Source: Adiantum capillus-veneris (taxonomy: Eukaryota; Streptophyta; Polypodiopsida; Polypodiales; Pteridaceae). Taken from it: DNA of 64,000 bases. The notes below the pieces were generated by a model, which saw nothing but the letters and a program-made list of their open reading frames with translations, was not told where the DNA came from and did no database searches. The stretch covers positions 98,542,747 to 98,606,746 of the forward strand of contig CM043954.1 in assembly GCA_014529385.2 (NCBI GenBank). Direction: 5' to 3'. Shown piece after piece: positions 44,172 through 54,884 of this stretch. Numbering within the stretch: position 1 is the stretch's first letter; each line of letters begins with the position of its first letter. A program made the translations under genes and the position numbers.

Positions 44172-45761
44172 TGTAACATTTAATGGCCTAAAATCTTATG
44201 TGTAGCGGAAATTAGCATGAACATAGTGAGCATTTCATTAGAGTTGATTCCTAATGAGAATTGCAAGAGTGCTTGGGTGGAGAGAGCAACAAAAAGCATA
44301 ACACCTAATTAGATAGCATCGACAATACTTTCAAAAGAGAGAGAGATTAAGCTATTGACAACAGTTGAGGACCGGATTTGCATGGAGCCGGTCCCCCCTC
44401 CAAAAGGCTTTGTATTATGGTTTCTCCCATCAAGAGAGACATTGTACAATACAATTCTTTGTGTTCCTTCAAGACTAGCTAGTGCAATGAAGATGGAAGC
44501 TTCATACACCAAGCAAAACACTTAATCAAACACAACTTGAATTATCCCTGTTCTCAGACCCAAGACCTCACACACCTTCGAAGATGGTGAGAGCTAGCAG
44601 GGTATGAGAGTAGATTGAGAGGAAAAAGAAGTATCTTACGAGAAAGAAGTACATCTCCTCACATAATCACTCATATTAGCATAGCTTAGCTTAGTAATTA
44701 GCTTGGTAGAGAAGATGAGCATGCATTTGAGCTTGGCTCTTGGTTGGATTTGCATCCACATGCCAAGAGAGTGTTGATGTAGGCTTCTATCTCACAAGCT
44801 TGGAGTAGGTGATGAGCTCTCCATTGAAGCTTGGGAGGAGATAGAGTGTTTTCCCTTCACACATGGTCAAGTGTGAGAGTGTGTGTGTCAATGCCAAGCA
44901 AAAATCAGCCCCCTCTCTCTCTTGGACGAGCCCTAGCTGCTATGTTAGTCTGGCTTTTGCCTCATTGGACCTCCCCAGGTCAAGCCAATAGGGATTAAGC
45001 AGCATAAGTGATAGCCTTCTGACATGTGTCCCCCTTTCCCCTTTTGTGAGAGCTTTAGATAATTAAATAATTAAACTAAACTCTCATTGGACCCCTTTGC
45101 CTCCTGGCCAATAGGAATCAGGCAAGCCATGGGGCTCCTGAATGCTCATTGGACCCCTTGGGAGACTGCCCAATAGTCTTCTAGGACACTTAATTCTTAT
45201 TGGGTTCTTTTATTAAATGTTTTTAAATTAATTAAACTAGATTTACTCTAGCCTAATTCTCATTGGTCCACTTCAAGGGTCTTCCAATAGGAATTGGGCA
45301 TACCTTGTGGGCATCTGGCCTAGGGAGCTGACATGTGTCCCTCATTCCCTTTGTGTAAAGGGAGCCTGTGTGTGTGTGTGTGGCTTTCTCTCTCATCCCC
45401 TAGCTTTGGGGCTCGCCCCCTCCCATGTAGGGATGTAGAAAGACTTTTTGGACACACACTAAGCATCCAATTTTCCCTAAGGTTGACCTTTGGACACAAC
45501 CTTTGAATTTTGGAACCTTAGCATTTTGGAAGTCTTAATGGGCTGAACCTTAGGGTCTTTTTAGCCCGTTGTTTCACATGGCTCTTTTGCAGATGGCCCC
45601 CCCTTTGGATCCCTATTTTCCCTCCTTTGGATCCCTACTGTGGCCGGTCTGCTAACTTAACCAATATTCTAGCTTTTTCTCCCTTGGCACTTCCCCACAT
45701 TAAATGATCAGTTTAATATGAGAAAATCATTTAGGAGAATTAGATATTGATTATTATGACA
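44172..45761 (-). repeat. 3' LTR of element B
   Basis: 1590 bp. It contains four ATTGG / CCAAT pairs with 16-17 bases between them (44964-44989, 45086-45112, 45148-45174, 45262-45288). The false 70-codon ORF at 44309-44521 recurs in the other LTR. The LTR of element A is a diverged version. Confidence 0.95.
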
Positions 45762-45776
45762 TTACCTCTCTCTTGA
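45762..45776 (-). other. Purine-rich tract of element B
   Basis: On the minus strand TTCAAGAGAGAGGTAA lies directly before the 3' LTR (TGTCATAA...). This is the expected place for the plus-strand primer. The same sequence adjoins the element A LTR at 37996. Confidence 0.55.
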
Positions 45777-46118
45777 AATCATAGTCGTCCTCGACTATGG
45801 TGTAGAGAAGATAAAGCATATGCATGAGTCCTTTTCTTAGCGGGTAGAGGATCCCTATGTTACCCTACGACATCATTCCATAATGGATGACTAGTCCATT
45901 TGGCGCTTGAGAGCCTGAGGCTGCCGCAAGCATGTCTGCACATTAGTCCTATCAGTCTTCCATAGTAGAGTGACAAGCTCTACTTGGTGTTTGGGAGACG
46001 TCGTCTCCACAAACTTGATCTAAGCATGCATACTACTTCATTTTTGTGCACAAATCAAGAAAAAGAGAGTCTTATAAGACAAAAATTTTTGTTCATTTTT
46101 AACATTTTGTACATTTGC

Positions 46119-49100
46119 TTACTCTTGGGAAGCATTGTAAGCATTGACAAGGTTTAGGTTATCCTTTAATTGTATGCCTTGCATCCATCTAGCATCTTCA
46201 AAAGGATAATTCTTAAACTTAATAAGATATCGTCGGATAGTCTTACCGCCTCTTAATACCTTGTCTTCATGTCGGAGAATGGACTCGGGCTGCAGCACCT
46301 CCTCGTGGTCCTCGATCTCCGGTGGGTCTTCAATAGTTGGTTCTTGAGGTGGCTCTCCTTTGTAAGGCTTTAAGAGGCTCACATGAAAAGCATTGTGTAT
46401 GAGCCAATGATTGGGCAACTTAAGTTGATAGGCCATCTCATTGATTGGCCTAAGAATCTGGAAGGGACCATAGTACCTTTTTGCTAGTTTAGCATAGTAC
46501 TTTTGGTGGCCCGTAGGATTCTTGCCCGTCGTGTGCCTTAATCGAGCCTTGGGAAACTTTAACAAGACCCAATCGTTTTCTTTAAAGGCTTGGGCTCTTC
46601 TGTGCTTGTCAGCAGCAGCCTTTTGCCTTTGCTGTGAGATAGAGATAGCATCCTTAATCTTTTGGAAAGATTCTTGTAGGTCTCGGCTATACTCATCTGC
46701 AGCGAAGATCTTCCCATGTACCTTAAGTAGCAAGGGACTTTTTGATCTTCCCTCAATTACCTCGAAAGGTGCTTTTCCTGTAGAAGTATGTACAGTGTTA
46801 TTGTAAGCATACTCTACTAAGGGTAAGTACTTCTCCCATTGGGATCTTTGATCTACTTCCGTTACATAGGCTTTTAGTAGATCGAGAATAGTTAGGTTAG
46901 CTATTTCACTTTGGCCATCAGTTTGTGGATGATAGGCCGAAGAGAAGTTTAGCCTTGTTCCTAAATTCTCAAAGAGACCCTTCCAGAAATTACTGGTCAT
47001 TCTAGGATCTCTATCCGACACTATGGACATTGGCAAGCCATGGTACTTGAAAATTTGTGAAATGAAGAGGGTTGCCATTTGATGGGCTTTGATAGTCTTT
47101 TTGACAGGTATAAAATGAGCTTGTTTACTGAACCTGTCTACTATCGTCCATATTCCCGTATTCCCATGGATAGACTTAGGCAATCCAAAGATAAAATCCA
47201 TGGATATGCTCTCCCACGGTGAATTAGGGATTGGCAAGGGTTGAAGCAATCCAAGTTGCTTCCCTCTATCAAATTTTGTCTTTTGACATACCACACATTT
47301 GGAAACATACTCATGTATGTTCACTTTCATGGTAGGCCAATAGAAATATGTTTCAATTCCCTTTAGGGTAGACTGAATCCCTCTATGCCCCGCATATGGG
47401 GGAGCATGAGATTCATACATTACTTTCTCACGTAGTGAGTTAGTAACGCATAGTCTATTGCCATAGAGAAGATAACCATCTTGTAAAGTAAATGGTTCTT
47501 CTTTCTTCCCTAATGCAAGGGCTGAAATCACATCTCTAAAATCGGGATCAATAGCATACTCATCTATCATTAAAGATAGATCATTGTGAGTTGCTATGGA
47601 AACCGCATTCACTCTCGGTCGTCTTGAGAGTGCATCGGCTACTTGATTATGCTTGCCAGCAATGTGAGCAATATGAAAATGAAATTGCGAAAGGAAATTT
47701 GCCCACCTCATTTGTTTGTCGGAGAGCTTGGTCTGCGTCATGAAGTACTTAAGACTTTGGTGATCCGTTCGCAGAATGAAAGGAGTCCCCAATAAATAGT
47801 GCTTCCATGAGTCTAAGGCATGTAGAACTGCAAGGAGTTCTTTTTCGTATATGCCTAGAGCTTGCTCAACAGGGTCGAGCCTTCGACTCTCATAGCCTAT
47901 GGCGTGCCCTTCTTGGAGCAAAACAGCCCCAAGGCAATCACCACAAGCATCACATTGGACCTCAAATGGTTTTGAGAGATCCGGTAGTGTAAGCACAGGT
48001 TGAGAGATAAGCTTTTCTTTAAGCTTTTCGAAAGCATTGTTCTCTTTAGCAGACCACGTATACCTAACATTTTTCTTTGTTAGGTCATGTAATGGTCCCG
48101 CAATTTGTGAGAACTTTTCTATGAAGCGTCTATAGTATGCACACATACCTATAAAGCTTCTTAGTTCATGAAGATTCCTTGGTTTAGGCCATCCTTTTAT
48201 TACCTCTAACTTGGATGGATCCATTTGGATTCCATCTTGAGAGATAATGTGACCTAAATATTGAATCTCTTGCAAGAAAAATTCACTTTTCTTTCGATTA
48301 ACATAAAGTTTATTCTCTCTTAAAACTTGAAATATTACCTGGAGGTGTTGCTTGTGTTCCTCTAATGAATTAGAGTAGATGATAATATCATCAAAGAACA
48401 CTCCAGTGAAGGTTCGATGAGGTCTGAACAGCTTCTCCATCAAGCGGTTAAATGTGGCTGGTGCATTAGTCAAGCCAAAAGGCATGACAATGTATTCGTA
48501 AAGACCAAATGTAGTACGAAATGCGGTCTTTACAATGTCTTGATCAACTATCCTTATTTGATGATAGCCACTTTTTAGGTCAATCCTACTGAAGTAGGTC
48601 GATCCTTGTAGCTTATCAAATAGGTCTTCTACCCGTGGAACGGGAAACCTATTCTTGATAGTGATCCTATTTAGTGCTCTATAGTCGACACACATACGAT
48701 ATGTGCCGTCTTTCTTTTGCACTAATAGCACAGGTGAGCAAAATGGAGATGAGCTAGGCCTAACCATGCCCTTCTCAATTAACTCATGCACTTGCCGCAT
48801 AATCTCCTCTTGTTGAGCTTGAGAAACTCTATAAGGAGGTTTGTTAGGCGGTGAACTTCCTGGAAGAAGTTCAATTGCATGGTCGTCATTACCTCGTTTA
48901 GGAGGTAGCTCACAAGGGATGTCGTCAATAAAGACATCTTGAAACCCCTTGAGAAAATTGGATAACTCTAATTCCTTTTGGTTGCTTTTATTTTCTTTTG
49001 CTAAAGCATTAGGTTCATTTTGAGAATCTTTAACAAAAATCATGTACACGGAAATAGAGCTCTTTATTGACTTGTTGAAAGCTGGTGTATGTACAATGGG

Positions 49101-50348
49101 GATGGTGTTACCCATCTCCCTAGCATCTATATACATGTCCTTTTCCCTGAACTTAAAGGAGATTCTCCTTTCAGGAAATTTAACATGGGCAGCCAAACGG
49201 TCAAACCATGGTGCCCCTAGGATTACATCCTCATGCTTGAGAGGAGAGATAAAGAAGTCCTCTTTGTCCACATAGCCTTGGACATGAAGCCTCAATTTCC
49301 CGATTAAGGGAGTGACTGAAGCTTCTTGCCCCTTGAAGGCACTGTCTGCGGGTAGGATATCTCCCATCTCGTAGGATTGTATGCCTAGCTTGGTGGCTAA
49401 CTCCATAGATATAAAATTGTGAGTAGAACCAGGGTCAAAGAGAATAAAAGCATCATGTTCTCTTACCTTTCCCCAAGCATGGCATAGAGGAGATCCTTTG
49501 TGGTGAGTTTGGTGAATCTCCTCCTCTTGGATTTCAACCAAAGAAGCTCTAGGAGGATCTTGGCGGTTGTTCTTTTGGGGACAAGCGCGGTACGCATGCC
49601 CTTGTTCGCCGCACTTGAAACACCGGTTATCTTTACGATAACGCTCAAGCTCTTCAGGAGAGAGTTTATTCTTTCCTTTGTAAACTCCCTTCTCTTTAGC
49701 TTTGTTGGAATTGCCCTTAGGAGACTTTTGGACATTGTCCTTCCCCTTAGGCTCATTGGAACCTTTGTTTTCCGGGGGCTTATTATTTCTTTTACCCCCC
49801 GTTTGGAAATTGATTCGCGAGGCCACCATAGTATGGTGTATTACCGCCGATATGGTACGTGGCCTTTGGGAGTTGACATACTCCGCCATTTCTTCGGTTA
49901 AGCCCGCACAAAATTGTTGCTTTTGCTCTCCAAAATCCAACTTTTTGAAGACAGTGGCTTTGAGTTGTAGGTCCCAAAACTTGTCTACATATTTGTGGAT
50001 GGATTCATTGGGAGAGAGCTTTAAGCTTCGCCATTCGGTGAGTACTTTGTCTTTGGCATCGGTGGCCAAAAACTGCTTCATAATGGAAGCTCTTAAAGCC
50101 TTCCATGTTCGTGGAGCTTCACCGTTGGCTCGTAGGCTAGACCACCATTGTCTGGCGGACTTTTGAAAGTGCATAGCTACATGGCGTAGCTTAGAGGACT
50201 CCGTGAAGCCCTCATCTCCAAACGCCGCATCGAATTGCTGGATAAAGGCCAAAACTTTGTCTGTAGCACCGAAGGTGCCATCATAGGTAAGGAAAGAGAT
50301 GCTCTTCCCTCCCTCTTTGAATTTTTCAGCTTGGACGACCTCTTCCAT
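46119..50348 (-). CDS. Gag-pol polyprotein with chromodomain (element B), 1409 aa
   Basis: One uninterrupted frame. Gag capsid ~20-180 (AMHFQKSARQWWSSL). Zinc knuckle at 243-256 (CFKCGEQGHAYRAC), complete. Protease with FDPGSTHNFIS at 304-314. Reverse transcriptase ~510-700, with catalytic FFDDI at 651-655 and PFGLTNAPATF at 623-633. RNase H from D800 (CDACGD), E837-region and D862. Integrase zinc site H981, H988, C1018, C1021 and catalytic D1051, D1112, E1148. Chromodomain ~1350-1400 (GGKTIRRYLIKFKNYPFEDA), which in chromoviruses steers insertion to particular chromatin. All key residues checked are present. The ATG at 50348 has a TAG in the same frame 16 bases upstream, so this ORF either starts here or is reached by frameshift or reinitiation. 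Confidence 0.95.
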   Translation of the reverse strand: MEEVVQAEKFKEGGKSISFLTYDGTFGATDKVLAFIQQFDAAFGDEGFTESSKLRHVAMHFQKSARQWWSSLRANGEAPRTWKALRASIMKQFLATDAKDKVLTEWRSLKLSPNESIHKYVDKFWDLQLKATVFKKLDFGEQKQQFCAGLTEEMAEYVNSQRPRTISAVIHHTMVASRINFQTGGKRNNKPPENKGSNEPKGKDNVQKSPKGNSNKAKEKGVYKGKNKLSPEELERYRKDNRCFKCGEQGHAYRACPQKNNRQDPPRASLVEIQEEEIHQTHHKGSPLCHAWGKVREHDAFILFDPGSTHNFISMELATKLGIQSYEMGDILPADSAFKGQEASVTPLIGKLRLHVQGYVDKEDFFISPLKHEDVILGAPWFDRLAAHVKFPERRISFKFREKDMYIDAREMGNTIPIVHTPAFNKSIKSSISVYMIFVKDSQNEPNALAKENKSNQKELELSNFLKGFQDVFIDDIPCELPPKRGNDDHAIELLPGSSPPNKPPYRVSQAQQEEIMRQVHELIEKGMVRPSSSPFCSPVLLVQKKDGTYRMCVDYRALNRITIKNRFPVPRVEDLFDKLQGSTYFSRIDLKSGYHQIRIVDQDIVKTAFRTTFGLYEYIVMPFGLTNAPATFNRLMEKLFRPHRTFTGVFFDDIIIYSNSLEEHKQHLQVIFQVLRENKLYVNRKKSEFFLQEIQYLGHIISQDGIQMDPSKLEVIKGWPKPRNLHELRSFIGMCAYYRRFIEKFSQIAGPLHDLTKKNVRYTWSAKENNAFEKLKEKLISQPVLTLPDLSKPFEVQCDACGDCLGAVLLQEGHAIGYESRRLDPVEQALGIYEKELLAVLHALDSWKHYLLGTPFILRTDHQSLKYFMTQTKLSDKQMRWANFLSQFHFHIAHIAGKHNQVADALSRRPRVNAVSIATHNDLSLMIDEYAIDPDFRDVISALALGKKEEPFTLQDGYLLYGNRLCVTNSLREKVMYESHAPPYAGHRGIQSTLKGIETYFYWPTMKVNIHEYVSKCVVCQKTKFDRGKQLGLLQPLPIPNSPWESISMDFIFGLPKSIHGNTGIWTIVDRFSKQAHFIPVKKTIKAHQMATLFISQIFKYHGLPMSIVSDRDPRMTSNFWKGLFENLGTRLNFSSAYHPQTDGQSEIANLTILDLLKAYVTEVDQRSQWEKYLPLVEYAYNNTVHTSTGKAPFEVIEGRSKSPLLLKVHGKIFAADEYSRDLQESFQKIKDAISISQQRQKAAADKHRRAQAFKENDWVLLKFPKARLRHTTGKNPTGHQKYYAKLAKRYYGPFQILRPINEMAYQLKLPNHWLIHNAFHVSLLKPYKGEPPQEPTIEDPPEIEDHEEVLQPESILRHEDKVLRGGKTIRRYLIKFKNYPFEDARWMQGIQLKDNLNLVNAYNASQE

Positions 50349-51067
50349 GCGGCATAGGATTTCCTATGGCCTCTTCTTTTTGATGGTTCAAAAGTTGCAC
50401 CATCACTTTCTTCAGAAGATGAAGAATTTGAAGAAGGTGGAGAAGAGGGTGACCTCTTTCTCGCCTTTTTCTTGTCTTGATCTTTGTCGTCTTCACCATA
50501 GCTTTCATAAGAGGAAGAGGATAAAGAAGATGGAGAAGAGGGTGTCCTCTTTCTCGCCTTTTTCTTCTCTTGCTTTTTATCATCCCTCTTTGAATTATGG
50601 CGTGGAGAAGAGTGTGATGGTCTTCTCCGCTTTGGTGGTGATGGAGAGCGTTTAGCCCGCCGTCTTCGTGGAGCCATCTCCGCCGAGGTGGCGGGAGACT
50701 CGCTTCTTTCTCGTTCCTTCGGTGGAGGCTCTTGAGTTCTCCTTTGGGAAGGAGATGCATCATCAAGAAGTAAGTTCTTGAGCCCTTCATATGGATTCTC
50801 TTCTTCTTCCCGAATCGGAGAGAGACCTCTTTTGGTAGTCTCACAAGGAGGCTTCCTAGGTGTTCTCTCGTCATGGTGATGAGCTTGGAGAATCCCGTGA
50901 GCACGGAGCTGCCGTTGCACTTCACTTTGGAGAGATGGATTGCCCATGGCTTGTTGAAGCCTAGAAACAAGATAGTTAACAAGCATTGAAGCATCATTAG
51001 TAGCTTGCTCATGAGCAAAATCAAAGTTATCAACATTAATTTCACTCTCTTTACTATTGTCAGCCAT
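50177..51067 (-). CDS. Arg/Ser-rich ORF upstream of gag-pol (element B), 296 aa
   Basis: Starts MADNSKESEINVDNFDFAHE about 400 bases after the LTR. Residues ~1-100 are predicted helical (VNYLVSRLQQAMGNPSLQSE). Residues ~120-230 alternate basic and Ser-rich parts (RRRRAKRSPSPPKRRRPSHS), including an internal duplication built on KKKARKR(T/S)PSSP followed by a Ser run and an acidic patch. It looks like a nucleic-acid-binding or nuclear-targeting N-terminal part of Gag. The last ~57 codons overlap gag-pol in the other frame and are probably not meaningful. A -1 shift before 50348-50177 would fuse the two proteins. Whether that shift is programmed or a mutation is open. Confidence 0.7.
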   Translation of the reverse strand: MADNSKESEINVDNFDFAHEQATNDASMLVNYLVSRLQQAMGNPSLQSEVQRQLRAHGILQAHHHDERTPRKPPCETTKRGLSPIREEEENPYEGLKNLLLDDASPSQRRTQEPPPKERERSESPATSAEMAPRRRRAKRSPSPPKRRRPSHSSPRHNSKRDDKKQEKKKARKRTPSSPSSLSSSSYESYGEDDKDQDKKKARKRSPSSPPSSNSSSSEESDGATFEPSKRRGHRKSYAAWKRSSKLKNSKREGRASLSLPMMAPSVLQTKFWPLSSNSMRRLEMRASRSPLSYAM

Positions 51068-51466
51068 TCTAACAACTTTTAGGTGTAAACTTTTTAGGTG
51101 TACTTTGGCACTTCAAGCCCTAGTTGCTACTCCTCTTTACCCCTTTAGAAAAAGCACTCAAGCTACTGTACCCGCGGCTCGAATACCATTAATTGCAAGG
51201 AATAGAAGAGAGGGTCTTTCGACACCAAAACAGCACCGGCTCCTGTCAAGCTTCTAATAGCTCAATAGTGGTTAAGCCGTAGGCAAGCCCCGTAGGACTC
51301 CACTATTAAGACCATAGCTCTCGACGGTGATGCCCCGTTAACTGCACAAAGGCAGGCGCACTGCAAGGCTGAAAAATCCCTATTCTACTTACTCACAGGC
51401 AATTAATAATACCAACCATTTGTAGCTAGCTTGAGGACCTCCCTTCTTGAGCAAGAAAAGAGAAAC

Positions 51467-51483
51467 CTTGAGCTCTGATACCA
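51467..51483 (-). promoter_or_regulatory. Primer-binding site (initiator-Met tRNA) of element B
   Basis: On the minus strand TGGTATCAGAGCTCAAG begins one base after the LTR end. TGGTATCAGAGC is the classic plant sequence complementary to the 3' end of initiator methionine tRNA. Confidence 0.9.
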
Positions 51484-51484
51484 A

Positions 51485-53074
51485 TGTAACATTTAATGGC
51501 CTAAAATCTTATGTGTAGCGGAAATTAGCATGAACATAGTGGGCATTTCATTAGAGTTGATTCCTAATGAGAATTACAAGAGTGCTTGGGTGGAGAGAGC
51601 AACAAAAAGCATAACACCTAGTTAGATAGCATCGACAATACTTTCAAAAGAGAGAGAGATTAAGCTATTGACAACAGTTGAGGACCGGATTTGCATGGAG
51701 CCGGTCCCCCCTCCAAAAGGCTTTGTATTATGGTTTCTCCCATCAAGAGAGACATTGTACAATACAATTCTTTGTGTTCCTTCAAGACTAGCTAGTGCAA
51801 TGAAGATGGAAGCTTCATACACCAAGCAAAACACTTAATCAAACACAACTTGAATTATCCCCGTTCTCAGACCCAAGACCTCACACACCTTCGAAGATGG
51901 TGAGAGCTAGCAGGGTATGAGAGTAGATTGAGAGGAAAAAGAAGTATCTTACGAGAAAGAAGTACATCTCCTCACATAATCACTCATATTAGCATAGCTT
52001 AGCTTAGTAATTAGCTTGGTAGAGAAGATGAGCATGCATTGAAGCTTGGCTCTTGGTTGGATTTGCATCCACATGCCAAGAGAGTGTTGATGTAGGCTTC
52101 TATCTCACAAGCTTGGAGTAGGTGATGAGCTCTCCATTAAAGCTTGGGAGGAGATAGAGTGTTTTCCCTTCACACATGGTCAAGTGTGAGAGTGTGTGTG
52201 TCAATGCCAAGCAAAAATCAGCCCCCTCTCTCTCTTGGGCGAGCCCTAGCTGCTATGTTAGTCTGGCTTTTGCCTCATTGGACCTCCCCAGGTCAAGCCA
52301 ATAGGGATTAAGCAGCATAAGTGATAGCCTTCTGACATGTGTCCCCCTTTCCCCTTTTGTGAGAGCTTTAGATAATTAAATAATTAAACTAAACTCTCAT
52401 TGGACCCCTTTGCCTCCTGGCCAATAGGAATCAGGCAAGCCATGGGGCTCCTGAATGCTCATTGGACCCCTTGGGAGACTGCCCAATAGTCTTCTAGGAC
52501 ACTTAATTCTTATTGGGTTCTTTTATTAAATGTTTTTAAATTAATTAAACTAGATTTACTCTAGCATAATTCTCATTGGTCCACTTCAAGGGTCTTCCAA
52601 TAGGAATTGGGCATACCTTGTGGGCATCTGGCCTAGGGAGCTGACATGGGTCCCTCATTCCCTTTGTGTAAAGGGAGCCTGTGTGTGTGTGTGTGGCTTT
52701 CTCTCTCATCCCCTAGCTTTGGGGCTCGCCCCCTCCCATGTAGGGATGTAGAAAGACTTTTTGGACACACACTAAGCATCCAATTTTCCCTAAGGTTGAC
52801 CTTTGGACACAACCTTTGAATTTTGGAACCTTAGCATTTTGGAAGTCTTAATGGGCTGAACCTTAGGGTCTTTTTAGCCCGTTGTTTCACATGGCTCTTT
52901 TGCAGATGGCCCCCCCTTTGGATCCCTATTTTCCCTCCTTTGGATCCCTACTGTGGCCGGTCTGCTAACTTAACCAATATTCTAGCTTTTTCTCCCTTGG
53001 CACTTCCCCACATTAAATGATCAGTTTAATATGAAAAAATCATTTAGGAGAATTAGATATTGATTATTATGACA
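51485..53074 (-). repeat. 5' LTR of element B
   Basis: 1590 bp, about 99.3% identical to 44172-45761 by hand count. It carries the same four ATTGG/CCAAT pairs, 7313 bases further on. Transcription of the element would start here, on the minus strand. Confidence 0.95.
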
Positions 53075-53079
53075 ATACA

Positions 53080-53931
53080 GACCAAGTATTGCAACAGTAC
53101 GCAATAGGGCCCAACAACTCAAACCATTCAAAATCATTGCGCAGCTGGACAGAGAACATCACCACCAGCCAACTACCTATGTGATTGTAGGCAGTGCAAT
53201 GTATAGCCTATCCCAATCCATAACGTAGTAAGTACAGCAAAATGGTGCAACCGGGCTCAATCCCCTCTAAGAACCAGTGCATAGTAGGACAGAAAACGCC
53301 ACCCCCGTACCTATACCCAACAGGGCTACAAATTCTATGTACTAAAAAACGTCTGTAAGCCCCCATAATGTTACTGCTTACCATCGAAAAAGATATGCCA
53401 AGCTAAATTACACAACAACAAACCCCACAACAAACCATTGTTAATTTAGAGTAGTCTCCCAATCAAACCAGTTTTTACAAAAAATTAACAAACGGTTACA
53501 GTTGGTATACCATACCCAGAACATCATAAAATGCTTGAGACCAGTAACTACATAGCATTACCAGTAATCCGAACCACAATGTAGGGGTCGAAGCCAGAAA
53601 AATAATAATATCACCATAAAATAGGATGTGTTGTGTATCAATATTTTCATCATAAATTGTTTTAAGACTAGTACCTACACAGCGTTGCCAGGAATCCGAA
53701 CCATAGTGTAGGGTTCAAATCCAAGCAAAAATATCATCACCATAAATATTCACCGCCTCATGGAACGACAACCAGGTAATGTTATACTGAGCGACATCCT
53801 TATAAAAAACCACATCAAAAAAAACTTGCTACAATAACATTGTTACAATGATTATTTGTTATATAAGAAGTAGGTCTCTAGGACATTACACAAGAGCAGA
53901 GTGGCAAACCTAAGTGGTTTGTGTTGGGAGC
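53080..53931. other. Unassigned DNA with a diverged ~126 bp tandem pair
   Basis: A segment at about 53540-53620 (GTAATCCGAACCACAATGTAG) is repeated at about 53667-53745 (GGAATCCGAACCATAGTGTAG), both ending ATCACCATAAA. No gene was recognised. This is the DNA into which element B inserted on one side and the copia element on the other. Confidence 0.5.
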
Positions 53932-54461
<530 letters not shown>

Positions 54462-54884
54462 TGGTATCGGATTTTGGTTGTGTTTGAAGAGTCTGGAGCA
54501 GCAAGCACGAGCAGCTTAGGTAGCAACCTCGGTATTCCAGGGAGCCATCGTCTTCAACGATCTCCAATTGAGGTGATTTCTTTTGGAGATTGTGCATTTT
54601 AGGGTTCTATTCAATCCTTTGGACTAAGACTGTGCAACCAAATTTCCCTTTTGGACACGTTTTGACACCCGTTTTGGAGTTAGAGTATGTTCACATTCAA
54701 AAACGCTAAGATTCGGGATTCTATAGATCTGCATATCGTTGGTGGTGAAAGCTTCGATTCAGTTGCAGTGTGCATAGACATTGTTTGGAATAGTGAAACA
54801 TGTGTATGTATGCAAATTGTAGTTACAAGTGGTAACCGACTATTTTTAGTAGGCTGCTCAGAGACTTGATGAAGGGTTGGAAAC

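Larger units (their letters stand above)
44172..53074 (-). mobile_element. Young Ty3/gypsy chromovirus (element B), nearly complete
   Basis: 8903 bp on the minus strand, with 1590 bp LTRs at both ends starting TG and ending CA. A perfect 5 bp target duplication, ATACA, is at 44167-44171 and 53075-53079. By hand count the LTRs differ at about 11 positions (~0.7%). Internal parts are a primer site for initiator-Met tRNA, an Arg/Ser-rich ORF, a 1409-codon gag-pol with C-terminal chromodomain, and a purine-rich tract. Only the frame change between the two ORFs raises doubt about activity. Confidence 0.95.

Noticed and set aside
44309-44521. 70-codon ORF repeated exactly at 51622-51834
   Set aside because: Part of the element B LTRs; the duplication is explained by the LTR pair.
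46522-50655. Plus-strand ORFs inside element B
   Set aside because: Antisense shadows of gag-pol and the Arg/Ser-rich ORF.
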